NCBI RefSeq assembly: GCF_042433515.1
Contig: NZ_JBHLVH010000001.1
Span: 74,576-138,575, forward strand
Length of the DNA: 64,000 nucleotides
Origin: Kytococcus schroeteri
GTDB taxonomy: Bacteria > Actinomycetota > Actinomycetes > Actinomycetales > Dermatophilaceae
Direction: 5' to 3'
This document shows positions 1 through 7,346 of the stretch, in pieces (position 1 is the first letter of the stretch; the number at the start of each line of letters is the position of its first letter). Both the position numbers and the translations under genes were made by a program. The notes under the pieces were generated by a model. That model worked only from the letters and a program-made list of their open reading frames with translations, was not told where the DNA came from and did no database searches.

Positions 1-165
1 CACCACGGCGGCAGCGACGGCCACGGCGGGGTGCAGCCCCGCCAGCACGCCGATGGTGGAACCGAAGTAGCTCTCCACGAACGGGATCGCGCTCACGAGC
101 GCGATGCCGGCCCACTGGAGGGCGGGCGGCAGGCCCTCGGTGAAGTTCTGCAGTGCGTCCAGCAC
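1..165 (-). CDS. Small multidrug-efflux-like membrane protein, partial (5' part only)
   Basis: Fifty-five codons of a reading frame that runs off the left edge. It starts at GTG 165 behind a clear AGGAGG five bases upstream. The visible part has a short amphipathic start (MLDALQNFTEGLPPALQW), a hydrophobic segment containing IPFVESYFGS, then a Gly/Ala/Val-rich segment. This resembles the N-terminus of the small proteins annotated in actinobacteria as small multidrug efflux proteins, from memory of the family. The substrate is unknown and the C-terminus lies outside the window. A palindrome at 268-285 lies upstream and may control it. Confidence 0.6.
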   Translation of the reverse strand, partial: MLDALQNFTEGLPPALQWAGIALVSAIPFVESYFGSTIGVLAGLHPAVAVAAAVV

Positions 166-267
166 GGTGGCCTCCTGGTGTCTCGGTGGTGGCTCCAGCC
201 TCGGGCCGTCACCGGCCACCCACCCGTGAACCCGTGCACCGGATGCCGGGGAGGCCTCACCGCCGCG

Positions 268-285
268 GCATGACGGACGTCATGC
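268..285. promoter_or_regulatory. Palindromic operator candidate
   Basis: Perfect 8-base arms, GCATGACG and CGTCATGC, separated by GA. It lies in the 182-base gap between the partial membrane-protein gene and the response-regulator gene. Its position, about 100 bases upstream of the GTG at 165, fits an operator for that gene. The neighbouring NarL-type regulator is a natural candidate binder, but that is inference. Nothing else is apparent in 166-347. Confidence 0.4.
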
Positions 286-347
286 GGGCCACCCGCACCG
301 GCTCGGTCCCCTCGTCGGCCCGTGCCCCCGCATCGAGCCGGGACCCC

Positions 348-986
348 TCAGATCCACCCCTTGGCGCGGGCCACCCGCGCGGCCTCGTGCCGGTTGGCCG
401 TGCCGGTCTTGGTGACCGCCGCCGAGAGGTAGTTGCGCACCGTGCCGGGGGAGAGGTGCGCCCGCTCGGCGATCTCCTCCACCGGGGCCGCGTCGGCGGA
501 GAGCTCCAGCACATCGGCCTCCCGGGCGCTCAGGGGCGAGGCGCCCGCGGCCAGGGCGTCGGCGGCGAGCTCCTGGTCCACGTACCGCCCGCCGGTGGCC
601 AGCGTGCGCACGGCCTCGGTGAGCGCGCGGCGTCCCACGGTCTTGGGCAGGAACCCGCGCACCCCGTTCTCCAGAGCGCGCTTGAGGTACCCCGGTCGCC
701 CGTGGCTGGTGATGACGAGGCTCGCCGCCTGCGGCTGCACCTGGGCCAGGTGCACGGCCAGGTCGATGCCGTCGCCGTCCGGGAGCTGCAGGTCCAGCAG
801 GGCCACGTCCACCTCGGTGGAGCGCAGCACCGCCTGGGCCTCGGCCACCGAGCCGGCACGACCCACCACCTCGAGGTCCTCCTCGAGGGCCAGCAGGGAG
901 GCCAGCGCCTCGCGGATGAGGGTCTCGTCCTCCACCAGCAGCACGCGGGTGCGGGCCGGGGTGGTGCCGGTGGCGTCGGGGGTCAT
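348..986 (-). CDS. NarL/LuxR-family response regulator
   Basis: 212 residues. An N-terminal receiver domain (about residues 13-130) has the acidic pocket VEDE near residue 19 and the likely phospho-acceptor Asp65 in LLDLQLPDGDG. A C-terminal LuxR-type helix-turn-helix (about 148-212) contains LSAREADVLEL and HLSPGTVRNYLSAA. The ATG has an AGGAG upstream and overlaps the stop of the sensor-kinase gene by four bases (ATGA), so the two are translationally coupled. Kinases and regulators of this DesK/DesR-like type usually sense membrane or envelope conditions and often control a neighbouring transporter. The target here is unknown. Confidence 0.93.
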   Translation of the reverse strand: MTPDATGTTPARTRVLLVEDETLIREALASLLALEEDLEVVGRAGSVAEAQAVLRSTEVDVALLDLQLPDGDGIDLAVHLAQVQPQAASLVITSHGRPGYLKRALENGVRGFLPKTVGRRALTEAVRTLATGGRYVDQELAADALAAGASPLSAREADVLELSADAAPVEEIAERAHLSPGTVRNYLSAAVTKTGTANRHEAARVARAKGWI

Positions 987-2245
987 CGGGTCTCCTGGGG
1001 GGACGGGGCAGGCGTGGGTGGTGCGTCGGTGGGCAGGGTCGCCACGAGGGTGAACCTGTCGGCGGTGGGGTGGGTCGCCAGGTGCCCGCCGGCCTGGCGG
1101 AGCCGCTCGCGCAGGCCGGCCAGCCCCGTGCCCCGGGGGCGGCTCCCCGCATCGGGGCCGGTGGGGGCCTGCCGGGGGCGGTCGTTCACCAGCTCCAGAG
1201 ACACGTCGGTGGGGCCGGGGCGCACGGCCAGGTGCACGGTGCGGGCGTCGGAGTGGCGCAGCACGTTGGTGACGCCCTCGCGCAGCACCCAGCCCACGGC
1301 CTCGGAGGTGGCCGGCGGCCAGCCGGGGTGGTGCTCCACGTGCTCGGCGCCCTCGACGTGCACCTCGGCCCCGGACGAGCGCAGCAGGGCCACCGCGCCC
1401 TCGAGCTCGGCGGCCGGGTCCATGCGGCGGTAGCCACGCACCACGCCCCGGAGGTCGTCCGCGGCCTCCTGTGCGAGGCAGCGCACGGCGTCGGTCTCCG
1501 CGGCGGCGGCCTCCCCGTCGCCCCGCCGCGCCAGCTCCCCGGCCAGCTCGCTCTTGAGGGCCACCACCGAGAGGGTGCGGCCCAGCACGTCGTGGAGGTC
1601 GCGGCTGAAACGCAGCCGCTCCTCGGCCACCGCCAGGTCGGCGGCCACCCGGTGGTGGCGGGCCTGCGCGCGCACCACGCTCATGGCCCACGCGCTGCAG
1701 TACCCGATGAAGAGCCCCGTCCCCAGGCCGATTCCCAGGCCCACGGCCGACATGGGCACCAGGCGCAGGTCGCGGACGGCCAGGGTCAGGCACGCGGCGA
1801 GGGCCGGCACGCACGCGAGCGTGGTGGCCAGCCGCCAGCGGACGGCAAGGCCCAGCATCATCGCCACCGACATGGCCGTGTAGCCCATCATCGGCAGGAT
1901 GCGGGGCTCCTCGGCCGCCCAGGCGGGGACGGCGGTGAGCACGGTGCCCGCGGCCACGGTGCCGGCCACCGCGGCCCACGCCGGGCCGGCGAGCTCGCCC
2001 TCGTCCTGGAGGGGCAGGGCCTCGCGCGCCATCCACACCGAGCACACCAGCATCAGCAGCACCGAGGGCAGGGTCAGCCAGCGCAGCGCGGGCAGGGCCA
2101 CCCACAGCACCGCGCCGCCCAGGAACAGGAAGGTGACCAGCACGAGCGCCACCGAGAACAGCGTGTACAGGCCGAACTGGCGCACCGCCCGGTCGGTGGC
2201 GGTGCGGAAGTGCGGTGCGGGGGCGCGGCGGGTCCAGGCGGGCAC
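983..2245 (-). CDS. DesK/NarX-type sensor histidine kinase
   Basis: 420 residues from GTG 2245. About six hydrophobic segments fill residues 25-190. The HisKA_3 dimerisation box RFSRDLHDVLG follows, with the phospho-acceptor His near 218. The HATPase domain has EGVTNVLRHS and the glycine box GTGLAGLRERL. I chose GTG 2245 because CAGGAT, a fair -10, lies six bases before it, matching the leaderless pattern elsewhere. GTG 2290, which overlaps the upstream stop as GTGA, would add 15 residues and is also possible. The gene is coupled to the response regulator by a four-base overlap. Confidence 0.9.
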   Translation of the reverse strand: MPAWTRRAPAPHFRTATDRAVRQFGLYTLFSVALVLVTFLFLGGAVLWVALPALRWLTLPSVLLMLVCSVWMAREALPLQDEGELAGPAWAAVAGTVAAGTVLTAVPAWAAEEPRILPMMGYTAMSVAMMLGLAVRWRLATTLACVPALAACLTLAVRDLRLVPMSAVGLGIGLGTGLFIGYCSAWAMSVVRAQARHHRVAADLAVAEERLRFSRDLHDVLGRTLSVVALKSELAGELARRGDGEAAAAETDAVRCLAQEAADDLRGVVRGYRRMDPAAELEGAVALLRSSGAEVHVEGAEHVEHHPGWPPATSEAVGWVLREGVTNVLRHSDARTVHLAVRPGPTDVSLELVNDRPRQAPTGPDAGSRPRGTGLAGLRERLRQAGGHLATHPTADRFTLVATLPTDAPPTPAPSPQETR

Positions 2246-2286
2246 GGGGCCATCCTGCCCGAGGGGGCGGGGCGCGATCGCCCGGG

Positions 2287-2874
2287 TCACATCGGGCTGG
2301 CGCCACCCTCCGGGGCACCCGGGCGGCGCCACTGCGGGTCGCGGCCGATGAAGGCCATGAGGCGCTCCACCGGGTCCTCGCTCTCGGTCTCCACCGCCGG
2401 GCCGTACTGGCCGGACTGGCGCAGCATCTGCTCGATGGGCTCCATGCCCTGCAGCATCTGCTCGGCGTAGTCGGGGTCCAGGTCGGGCTCCACGCCGGCG
2501 GCGCGGGCCAGGTCCCAGGTGTGCATGTAGATGTCCGAGACGTACAGGTCGCCGGTCATCTCGGCGATCGTCTGGCCGGCGAACGGGCCCTCGTCCAGCA
2601 CGATGGTGGAGCGCTCGCTGTCGTCGAGCAGCTCCTGCACGTCGGCGGCGCGCTGGCGCCAGGCGGTGGCGGGGTCGGCCTGCGGGTCGCGGTCGGGCAA
2701 GTCCATGTCCACCCAGTTCTCCAGCACGGACTCGTACCAGTCGATGAGGTGCTCCACGACGTCGCCGGCGGTCCACTCCTTGACCGGGGTGGGGGCGTCC
2801 CAGTCGGTCACCGTGTCCGCCACGTCGGCGAACGCCTGGGAGAAGCGCGCGTGCAGGCCGGACTCGAGACTCAT
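2287..2874 (-). CDS. TIGR03086-like DinB/mycothiol-dependent maleylpyruvate-isomerase-fold protein
   Basis: 195 residues. The helical N-terminal pattern VKEWTAGDVVEHLIDWYE and the later GDLYVSDIYMHTWDLARA match the DinB-like/MDMPI_N fold, in which conserved histidines bind a metal and some members use mycothiol. The start has GGAGG at a good distance. It lies directly upstream of the sensor-kinase gene and overlaps its longer start option, so it may be co-transcribed. The reaction is unknown. A mycothiol biosynthesis gene elsewhere in the window (mshD) fits a thiol-dependent role, but that link is inference. Confidence 0.75.
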   Translation of the reverse strand: MSLESGLHARFSQAFADVADTVTDWDAPTPVKEWTAGDVVEHLIDWYESVLENWVDMDLPDRDPQADPATAWRQRAADVQELLDDSERSTIVLDEGPFAGQTIAEMTGDLYVSDIYMHTWDLARAAGVEPDLDPDYAEQMLQGMEPIEQMLRQSGQYGPAVETESEDPVERLMAFIGRDPQWRRPGAPEGGASPM

Positions 2875-2997
2875 GGTGACCTCCGTGGTGTGCGGCGGGT
2901 GGGCCGGCGGTGTGCCGGGTCCGCAGGGCCATCATGCCTGTCGGGGTGTCGGGGCCGCACGCGGGAGCGCCGCGGTGCGTGGACCACGATGGGGCAC

Positions 2998-3435
2998 GTG
3001 CCCCGCCCTGCCGACCGCCCCTTCGTGTTCACCCACTCGTGGACCGAACCCGGCGCTCCGGCAGCGGTGTACGCGCGGTGGGCGGTTCCGGAGGGCTTCC
3101 CGGGGTGGTGGCCGCAGGCGCGGGCGGCGCGGCGGACCGGGGACGGCGCGGGCTCGATGGTGGTGCGCAGCCTGCTGCCGGTGCCCCTGCGGTTCTCGCT
3201 GCGGCGGGTGGTGGAGGACCCGGTGGGGCGCCGGCTGGTGGCCCGGTCCGCGGGCGACCTGGTGGGGACGATCGAGGTGCGCGTGGTGGCGTGCGGCGGG
3301 GGCAGCCGCATCGTGTGGCGGCAGCGGTGCCGGCTGGCGCACCCGGTGCTGCGGCACGCGCTGTGGGTGCCCGGTGCGCGGGCGGTGCTGCGGGCCAACC
3401 ACGCGTGGATGATGCGCGGCGCCCGCCAGGCGTGA
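2998..3435 (+). CDS. SRPBCC-family protein
   Basis: 145 residues. The pattern FVFTHSWTEPGAPAAVYARW followed by GWWPQ is typical of the START-like SRPBCC fold, which holds small hydrophobic ligands. No catalytic assignment is possible. I chose GTG 2998 because CACGAT at 2985-2990 would be a -10 box seven bases upstream, giving a leaderless mRNA. ATG 2989 is in frame but overlaps that box. It is transcribed divergently from the DinB-like gene. Confidence 0.65.
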   Translation: MPRPADRPFVFTHSWTEPGAPAAVYARWAVPEGFPGWWPQARAARRTGDGAGSMVVRSLLPVPLRFSLRRVVEDPVGRRLVARSAGDLVGTIEVRVVACGGGSRIVWRQRCRLAHPVLRHALWVPGARAVLRANHAWMMRGARQA

Positions 3436-3546
3436 GGGGGGACGTCGTTGGGCCTGGGCGGGGAAGCCCGCTCCGGCATCGCCCAGCCCACGCCCTCCGG
3501 CATCCTCGCCTCATCGCCCCGCCGCGTCCCCCATCGCACCGCCCGT

Positions 3547-3656
3547 CGCACGCGAAAACTCACTGCGCACGCGAAAGGTGCTGGCCGCACGCGAAGCTTC
3601 CCGTGCGGGGGCGTCCCTTCCCGTGCCGCGCCACCTTTCCCGTGCGGCGGGGCGAT
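3547..3656. repeat. Extragenic multi-arm inverted repeat, family A copy 1
   Basis: Several short units of the form GCACGCGAAA on the left (about 3548, 3567, 3587) are matched on the right by the inverse TTTCCCGTGC and close variants (about 3599-3650). The inner part GCGAAAGGTG pairs with a CACCTTTCCCG-like stretch. A second copy with the same units lies at 20249-20350. The element fills most of the gap between the SRPBCC gene and the thi operon. No gene is supported in 3436-3880. Confidence 0.6.
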
Positions 3657-3693
3657 GGGGCCCACCTCCGCAGCAGACCCACCCGAGCGGCCT

Positions 3694-3798
3694 CAGACCT
3701 CCGGGTTCCGTGCAGACCTCCGGGTTCCGCCGCCCCACCCTCCGGAAAGCTTTCAGAACCACCACGACGGCGCGGTGGATCTGAAAGCTTTCCGGAGG
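3694..3798. repeat. Direct repeat plus perfect 18-bp inverted repeat (family E)
   Basis: Two direct copies of CAGACCTCCGGGTTCCG lie at 3694-3710 and 3713-3729. Next comes an inverted repeat with arms CCTCCGGAAAGCTTTCAG (3739-3756) and its exact complement (3781-3798) around a 24-base loop. The loop itself contains CCACC and GGTGG. There is no T-run, so it is not a classical terminator. It sits just before the thi promoter. Confidence 0.6.
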
Positions 3799-3874
3799 TG
3801 AGCACGTCCGGAGGGGTGCCGCCCCGGCCCCGCCCCGGCCACACACCCACCCGAGGGCGGGACGCCCCACCACC

Positions 3875-3880
3875 TAGGGT
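3875..3880 (+). promoter_or_regulatory. -10 box of the thiamine operon leader
   Basis: TAGGGT, about seven bases before the expected start of the riboswitch RNA. Inferred from the actinobacterial -10 pattern seen repeatedly in this window. Confidence 0.45.
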
Positions 3881-3885
3881 GGCCG

Positions 3886-3957
3886 ACGACGCGGGGTGCC
3901 CCACCGGGGCTGAGAACACACCCGTGGAACCTGATCTCGTTCACGCGAGCGGAGGGA
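3886..3957 (+). promoter_or_regulatory. TPP riboswitch (THI element)
   Basis: The leader contains the conserved TPP-aptamer blocks in order: GGGGTGCC, GGGCTGAGA, ACCC, GAACCTGATC, and the closing CGGAGGGA, which also holds the Shine-Dalgarno of thiE. In this family, binding of thiamine pyrophosphate lowers expression. Because the aptamer's last strand overlaps the ribosome site of the GTG at 3965, control of translation start is the likely mode. Confidence 0.93.
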
Positions 3958-3964
3958 CGTCATC

Positions 3965-4669
3965 GTGAACCACCCTGCCCAGCCGGCCCCGCACCCCGCG
4001 GCCACACCCGCCCCCACGCGCCCGTCGGTGCCCGGCCGCCCCGCATTGGACCTCACGCTCTACCTCGTCACCGACACCGCCCGCTGCGGCGCGCGTGGCG
4101 TGCCCGCCGTGGTGCGCGATGCGGTGGCCGGCGGCGTCACCATCGTGCAGCTGCGCGAGAAGCGCCTCGACGACGTCGCGTTCGTGCGCCTGGGGCAGGA
4201 GATCCGCGAGGTGCTCGAGGGCACCGGAGTGCCGCTGCTGGTGGACGACCGCGCCCACCTGGTGCACGCCATCGGGGCGCAGGGGGTGCACATCGGCCAG
4301 ACCGACACCCCGCCGGTGCAGACCCGCGAGGAGGTGGGGCCGGACGTGCTCGTCGGGCTGTCCACGCACTCGGTGGAGCAGGCCCGTGCCGCCAGCGCCC
4401 TGCCGCCGGGCACGGTGGACTACATCGGCATCGGCCCGGTGTGGCCCACACCCACCAAGGTGGCGCACGATCCCGCCATCGGGCCGGAGGGGGCCCGTGC
4501 GATGCGGGCGGCGAGCCAGCTTCCGGGCGTGGCCATCGGCGGCATCACCCCGCAGAACATCGGCGAGCTGCGTGGGTGCGGGGCCGAGGGCGTGGCGGTG
4601 GTGCGGGCGCTGTGCGCGGCGCCGGACGTGGCCGCGGCCGCACGCGAGTTCCGGGAGCTGTGGCGGTGA
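3965..4669 (+). CDS. thiE: Thiamine-phosphate synthase
   Basis: 234 residues. Joins HMP-pyrophosphate and thiazole phosphate to form thiamine monophosphate. The TIM-barrel signatures are present: VTIVQLREK, LLVDDRAHL, GVHIGQTD, the GIGPVWPTPTK loop and GVAIGGITPQN. A 25-residue Pro/Ala-rich extension precedes the fold. The start is GTG 3965, whose ribosome site lies in the 3' strand of the TPP riboswitch. It overlaps thiD by four bases (GTGA). No thiC, thiG or thiM is near, so the rest of the pathway must be encoded elsewhere. Confidence 0.95.
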   Translation: MNHPAQPAPHPAATPAPTRPSVPGRPALDLTLYLVTDTARCGARGVPAVVRDAVAGGVTIVQLREKRLDDVAFVRLGQEIREVLEGTGVPLLVDDRAHLVHAIGAQGVHIGQTDTPPVQTREEVGPDVLVGLSTHSVEQARAASALPPGTVDYIGIGPVWPTPTKVAHDPAIGPEGARAMRAASQLPGVAIGGITPQNIGELRGCGAEGVAVVRALCAAPDVAAAAREFRELWR

Positions 4670-5499
4670 GCGCGCACGGGGGCCCGGCAGGGGCGGGGAG
4701 CGCGCGCGTGCCGGTGGTGCTCACCGTCGCGGGCTCGGACCCCTCCGGCGGGGCGGGTGTGCAGGCCGACCTCAAGACCTTCAGTGCCCTGGGGGCCTAC
4801 GGCTGCGCGGTGCTCACCTCGCTCACGGCGCAGAGCACGCGCGGGGTCACGGGCGTCCACCCGGTGCCGGCGGGGTTCGTCACCGAGCAGCTGGTCACGC
4901 TGCTGGAGGACGTGCGCGTGGACGCGGTGAAGATCGGCATGCTCGGCACGGCGCCGGTGGCCGATGCGGTGGCCGACGTGGTGCGCCGGCTGGACTGCCC
5001 CGTGGTGCTCGACCCGGTGATGGTGAGCACGGCCGGATCACGGCTGCTGGACGCCGACGCGGTGGAGGCCGTGCGCCGGCTGGTTGCGGTGGTGGACCTT
5101 GTGACGCCCAACGGTCCCGAGGCGGGGGTGCTCGCCGGGGCCGAACCGCCGCGCGACCTGGCCGGACAGCGGGCGATGGCTGCCGCGCTGCACGAGCGGC
5201 TGGGGGCGCGGGTGCTGCTCAAGGGCGGCCACGTGGACGGCGCCGCGAGCACCGACGTGCTGGCCGGGCCGGGTGGGGCGGAGGAGTTCACCGCTCCTCG
5301 GGTGGCCACGCGCAACACCCACGGCACGGGCTGCACGCTCTCCTCGGCGGTAGCCGCGTTGCGCCCGCAGCGGGCGGGCTGGACCGATGCGGTGGCCGAC
5401 GCCAAGGCTTACCTGACGGCCGCGCTGGAGCACGCGGACGCCCTCGACGTGGGGGCCGGGCCGGGGCCGGTGCACCACTTCCACGCCCTCTGGCACTGA
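4666..5499 (+). CDS. thiD: Hydroxymethylpyrimidine/phosphomethylpyrimidine kinase
   Basis: 277 residues. Phosphorylates HMP and HMP-phosphate to HMP-pyrophosphate, the substrate that ThiE uses. Ribokinase-fold signatures: AGSDPSGGAGVQADLKT near the N-terminus, LDPVMVSTAG, VTPNGPEA, LKGGH, and the catalytic NTHGTGCTLSSA near the C-terminus. It starts at GTG 4666 inside the end of thiE, so the two are coupled under the same riboswitch. A palindrome array follows immediately. Confidence 0.95.
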   Translation: MSAHGGPAGAGSARVPVVLTVAGSDPSGGAGVQADLKTFSALGAYGCAVLTSLTAQSTRGVTGVHPVPAGFVTEQLVTLLEDVRVDAVKIGMLGTAPVADAVADVVRRLDCPVVLDPVMVSTAGSRLLDADAVEAVRRLVAVVDLVTPNGPEAGVLAGAEPPRDLAGQRAMAAALHERLGARVLLKGGHVDGAASTDVLAGPGGAEEFTAPRVATRNTHGTGCTLSSAVAALRPQRAGWTDAVADAKAYLTAALEHADALDVGAGPGPVHHFHALWH

Positions 5500-5507
5500 G
5501 CGGCCGG

Positions 5508-5700
5508 CGAGCTCCGCACCGGTGCCGATCTCGAGCATCGCCGGCCACGAACTCCGCACCGGTGCCGATCTCGGACGTCACCCGGCCGTGAGAACCGCAC
5601 CGGTGCCGATCTCGACAGTCGAGTTCAGCACCGGTGCGGAAGTGGGTGCTCGGCGGCCTGAGTTCGGCACCGGTGCGGAGTTCGCCGTGCCGACGGGTGC
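5508..5700. repeat. Array of five GCACCGGTGC palindromes (family C)
   Basis: The 10-base palindrome GCACCGGTGC occurs at 5516, 5556, 5597, 5628 and 5667, spaced 40, 41, 31 and 39 bases. The first three copies sit in the context CCGCACCGGTGCCGATCTCG. The last two read as the reverse complement of that context (GGCACCGGTGCGGAGTTC). The array as a whole is therefore also an inverted repeat. It starts nine bases after thiD and ends where the ABC-F fragment begins. Confidence 0.8.
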
Positions 5701-5714
5701 GGAGGTCGCTGTGG

Positions 5715-6055
5715 GGTCCGCCCCGTCAGCGCCGGGTGGTCCTGGGTCTGGGCGAACCAGCCCGGCCGCACCCGGGAGCCCAGCCGGGCCACGCCCCGGT
5801 GGTCCACCGGCGGCGGGGCCACGTCGCCCACCGGGCGGTGTTCGGGCTCGGGGTCGGACCCGCCACCGGCCAGCAGGCGCAGGAAGTGGCTCTTGCCCGA
5901 CCCGTTGGACCCCAGCACGGCCACGCGCTCGCCGAACCAGACCTCCAGGTCGAACGGCTCCATGAGCGTCGCGGCGCCGCCACCCTCGAGCGCAGGCACG
6001 CGCAGCTCCAGCCCCTCGGTCACCACGGCGCGCTTGGCGGTGCGACCGCCGCGGC
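5715..6055 (-). pseudogene. Fragment of an ABC-F ATPase gene (internal part only)
   Basis: About 340 bases nearly identical to 8250-8580 inside the ABC-F gene at 7845-9556, in the same orientation. By eye there are about ten mismatches over 325 bases. They leave the translated segment (from GGRTAKRAVVTEG through GSNGSGKSHFLR to HPA) unchanged. Both ends are abrupt: the palindrome array on one side, a piece of an SRPBCC gene on the other. It has no start, signature motif or second Walker B, so it cannot make a working ATPase. Confidence 0.85.
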
Positions 6056-6318
6056 ACCTGCGGGTGCACAACGTCCACGACGACCCCACCCAGGTGTGGA
6101 CCATGGATGTGGAGCTCACCGAGGCCGAGCCGGGGACCGCACTGACCTTCAGCCAGCCGTTGAACAGCCGGGAGATGGTGCGCGAGGTCGGCCCCGGGTG
6201 GGAGTTCTACCTCGACCGCCTGCAGCAGTCCCTGGAGACCGGGGAGCAGGCCACCATCGAGTGGGACGGGTACATGGACCTCGCACCGGAGTACGCGCAG
6301 GAGTTCGGGCTGGCCTGA
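6056..6318 (+). pseudogene. 3' fragment of an SRPBCC/AHSA1-type gene
   Basis: An open frame to TGA 6318 reads DDPTQVWTMDVELTEAEPG, then GPGWEFYLDRLQQSLE and MDLAPEYAQEFG. This pattern is typical of the C-terminal half of AHSA1-like SRPBCC proteins. The upstream half is missing; the frame continues backwards into antisense of the ABC-F fragment. The likely event is truncation at the junction near 6055. Confidence 0.6.
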
Positions 6319-6396
6319 CGTCGTGCTGATCCGACGCGGCTCACCCGACGCGTGCAGGGGGCCTGCGGTCGACGGGCGGCGCGTCACCCCATCGGG

Positions 6397-7050
6397 TCAC
6401 TCGTCCAGCCAGGCGTTGTGCTGCAGGCGCAGCGCCCGTTCGAGCCCCGCGAGGACGCCAGCGACGGTCAGGCCGGCGTTCACCGGGGCGGGCAGTTCGA
6501 TCGGGGAGTGGAAGGTCCACCCGGTGAGCGACTGCCACCAGTCGGCCCGGGTGAACGCCTGCAGCAGCTGCGGCAGCTCCAGGCCCAGCGCCACGAGCAG
6601 CACGGTGAGCGAGAGCGCCCCGAGGACCCGGCTGGCGGTGGGGTGGCGCTCGTCGAGGCCGGCTCGCCAGGCCTCCCCGGTGCCGGCGGCCGGGGTCAGG
6701 GGCTGCTCCCCCGCATCGGTCACCAGGTGCGCCCGCTTCATGCCGTAGAAACTCAACGCGGCCTCGATGCGGGGCGTGCGCTCGCGGGGGTGCCGGCGGT
6801 CGGCTGCGTCGGGGCCGGGATCACCCGGGAGGTCGTCCAGGACGAAGGTCGCGGTGCTGCGCCCCACCGCCACCTGACGGCCGTCCCGGTGGAGGACCAG
6901 CTTCTCGCCGATGTCGAGGTAGTCCACGTCGAGCGTGTACTCGTGCCCGTCGGCCATGGCCGTGAACTGGCCCCGCCACAGCGACTGCCACCCCGTCACG
7001 GGGGTCACGGTCGACCCGTCACCCGGCTTCACCGATCCGTCTCGCCCCAC
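6397..7050 (-). CDS. Hypothetical membrane-anchored protein
   Basis: 217 residues from GTG 7050, which has AGGAGG six bases upstream. The N-terminal half is soluble and beta-rich (HEYTLDVDYLDIGEKLVLHRDG, then VGRSTATFVLDD), like a small PH- or FHA-sized domain. Two hydrophobic stretches follow: VLGALSLTVLLVALGLELP at about residues 143-161, and a weaker one near the C-terminus (NAGLTVAGVLAGL). I do not recognise the family. It lies between gene fragments but looks intact, with a normal ribosome site. Confidence 0.6.
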   Translation of the reverse strand: MGRDGSVKPGDGSTVTPVTGWQSLWRGQFTAMADGHEYTLDVDYLDIGEKLVLHRDGRQVAVGRSTATFVLDDLPGDPGPDAADRRHPRERTPRIEAALSFYGMKRAHLVTDAGEQPLTPAAGTGEAWRAGLDERHPTASRVLGALSLTVLLVALGLELPQLLQAFTRADWWQSLTGWTFHSPIELPAPVNAGLTVAGVLAGLERALRLQHNAWLDE

Positions 7051-7133
7051 CGTGGTCCTCCTCGTACCAGTCCTGTCGGGCGCCGCCGCCCACCCTGTGC
7101 GGGCCACTCTGCCAGTCGGTCCCGCCGTCGGGG

Positions 7134-7253
7134 TGGCAGGACGCCGAGCGCTTCGACGAGGTCTCCCACGGCCTCATCGACCTCGAGATGCGTGCCCAGC
7201 TGGCGGGCCGCTGGCGCATGGCGACCATCCAGGTCGTCTTCGCCGCCATCCCC
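7134..7253 (+). pseudogene. Fragment of an ABC exporter permease domain
   Basis: The frame W-Q-D-A-E-R-F-D-E, then HGLIDLEMRAQLAGRWRMAT and IQVVFAAIPA, resembles the end of the transmembrane domain of actinobacterial MsbA-type exporters, from memory of that family. It has no start and loses similarity at about 7253, just before the next gene's leader. It is a short relic. Confidence 0.4.
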
Positions 7254-7346
7254 GCGGCGGGGGTGGCGGCCTTGCCGGGTTGCTACCTTGCGAGGGCCAG
7301 TGAACGGGGCGGACGTCGCCCAGCACACGCAGCCCAGGAGGACCAC

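Noticed and set aside
3448..3968. Several overlapping frames of 60-350 codons in the gap before thiE
   Set aside because: They run through the repeats and the riboswitch, use all frames and show no domain.
5508..5700. CRISPR array
   Set aside because: Period is irregular (31-41), the shared unit is a 10-base palindrome, orientation flips, and no cas gene is present.
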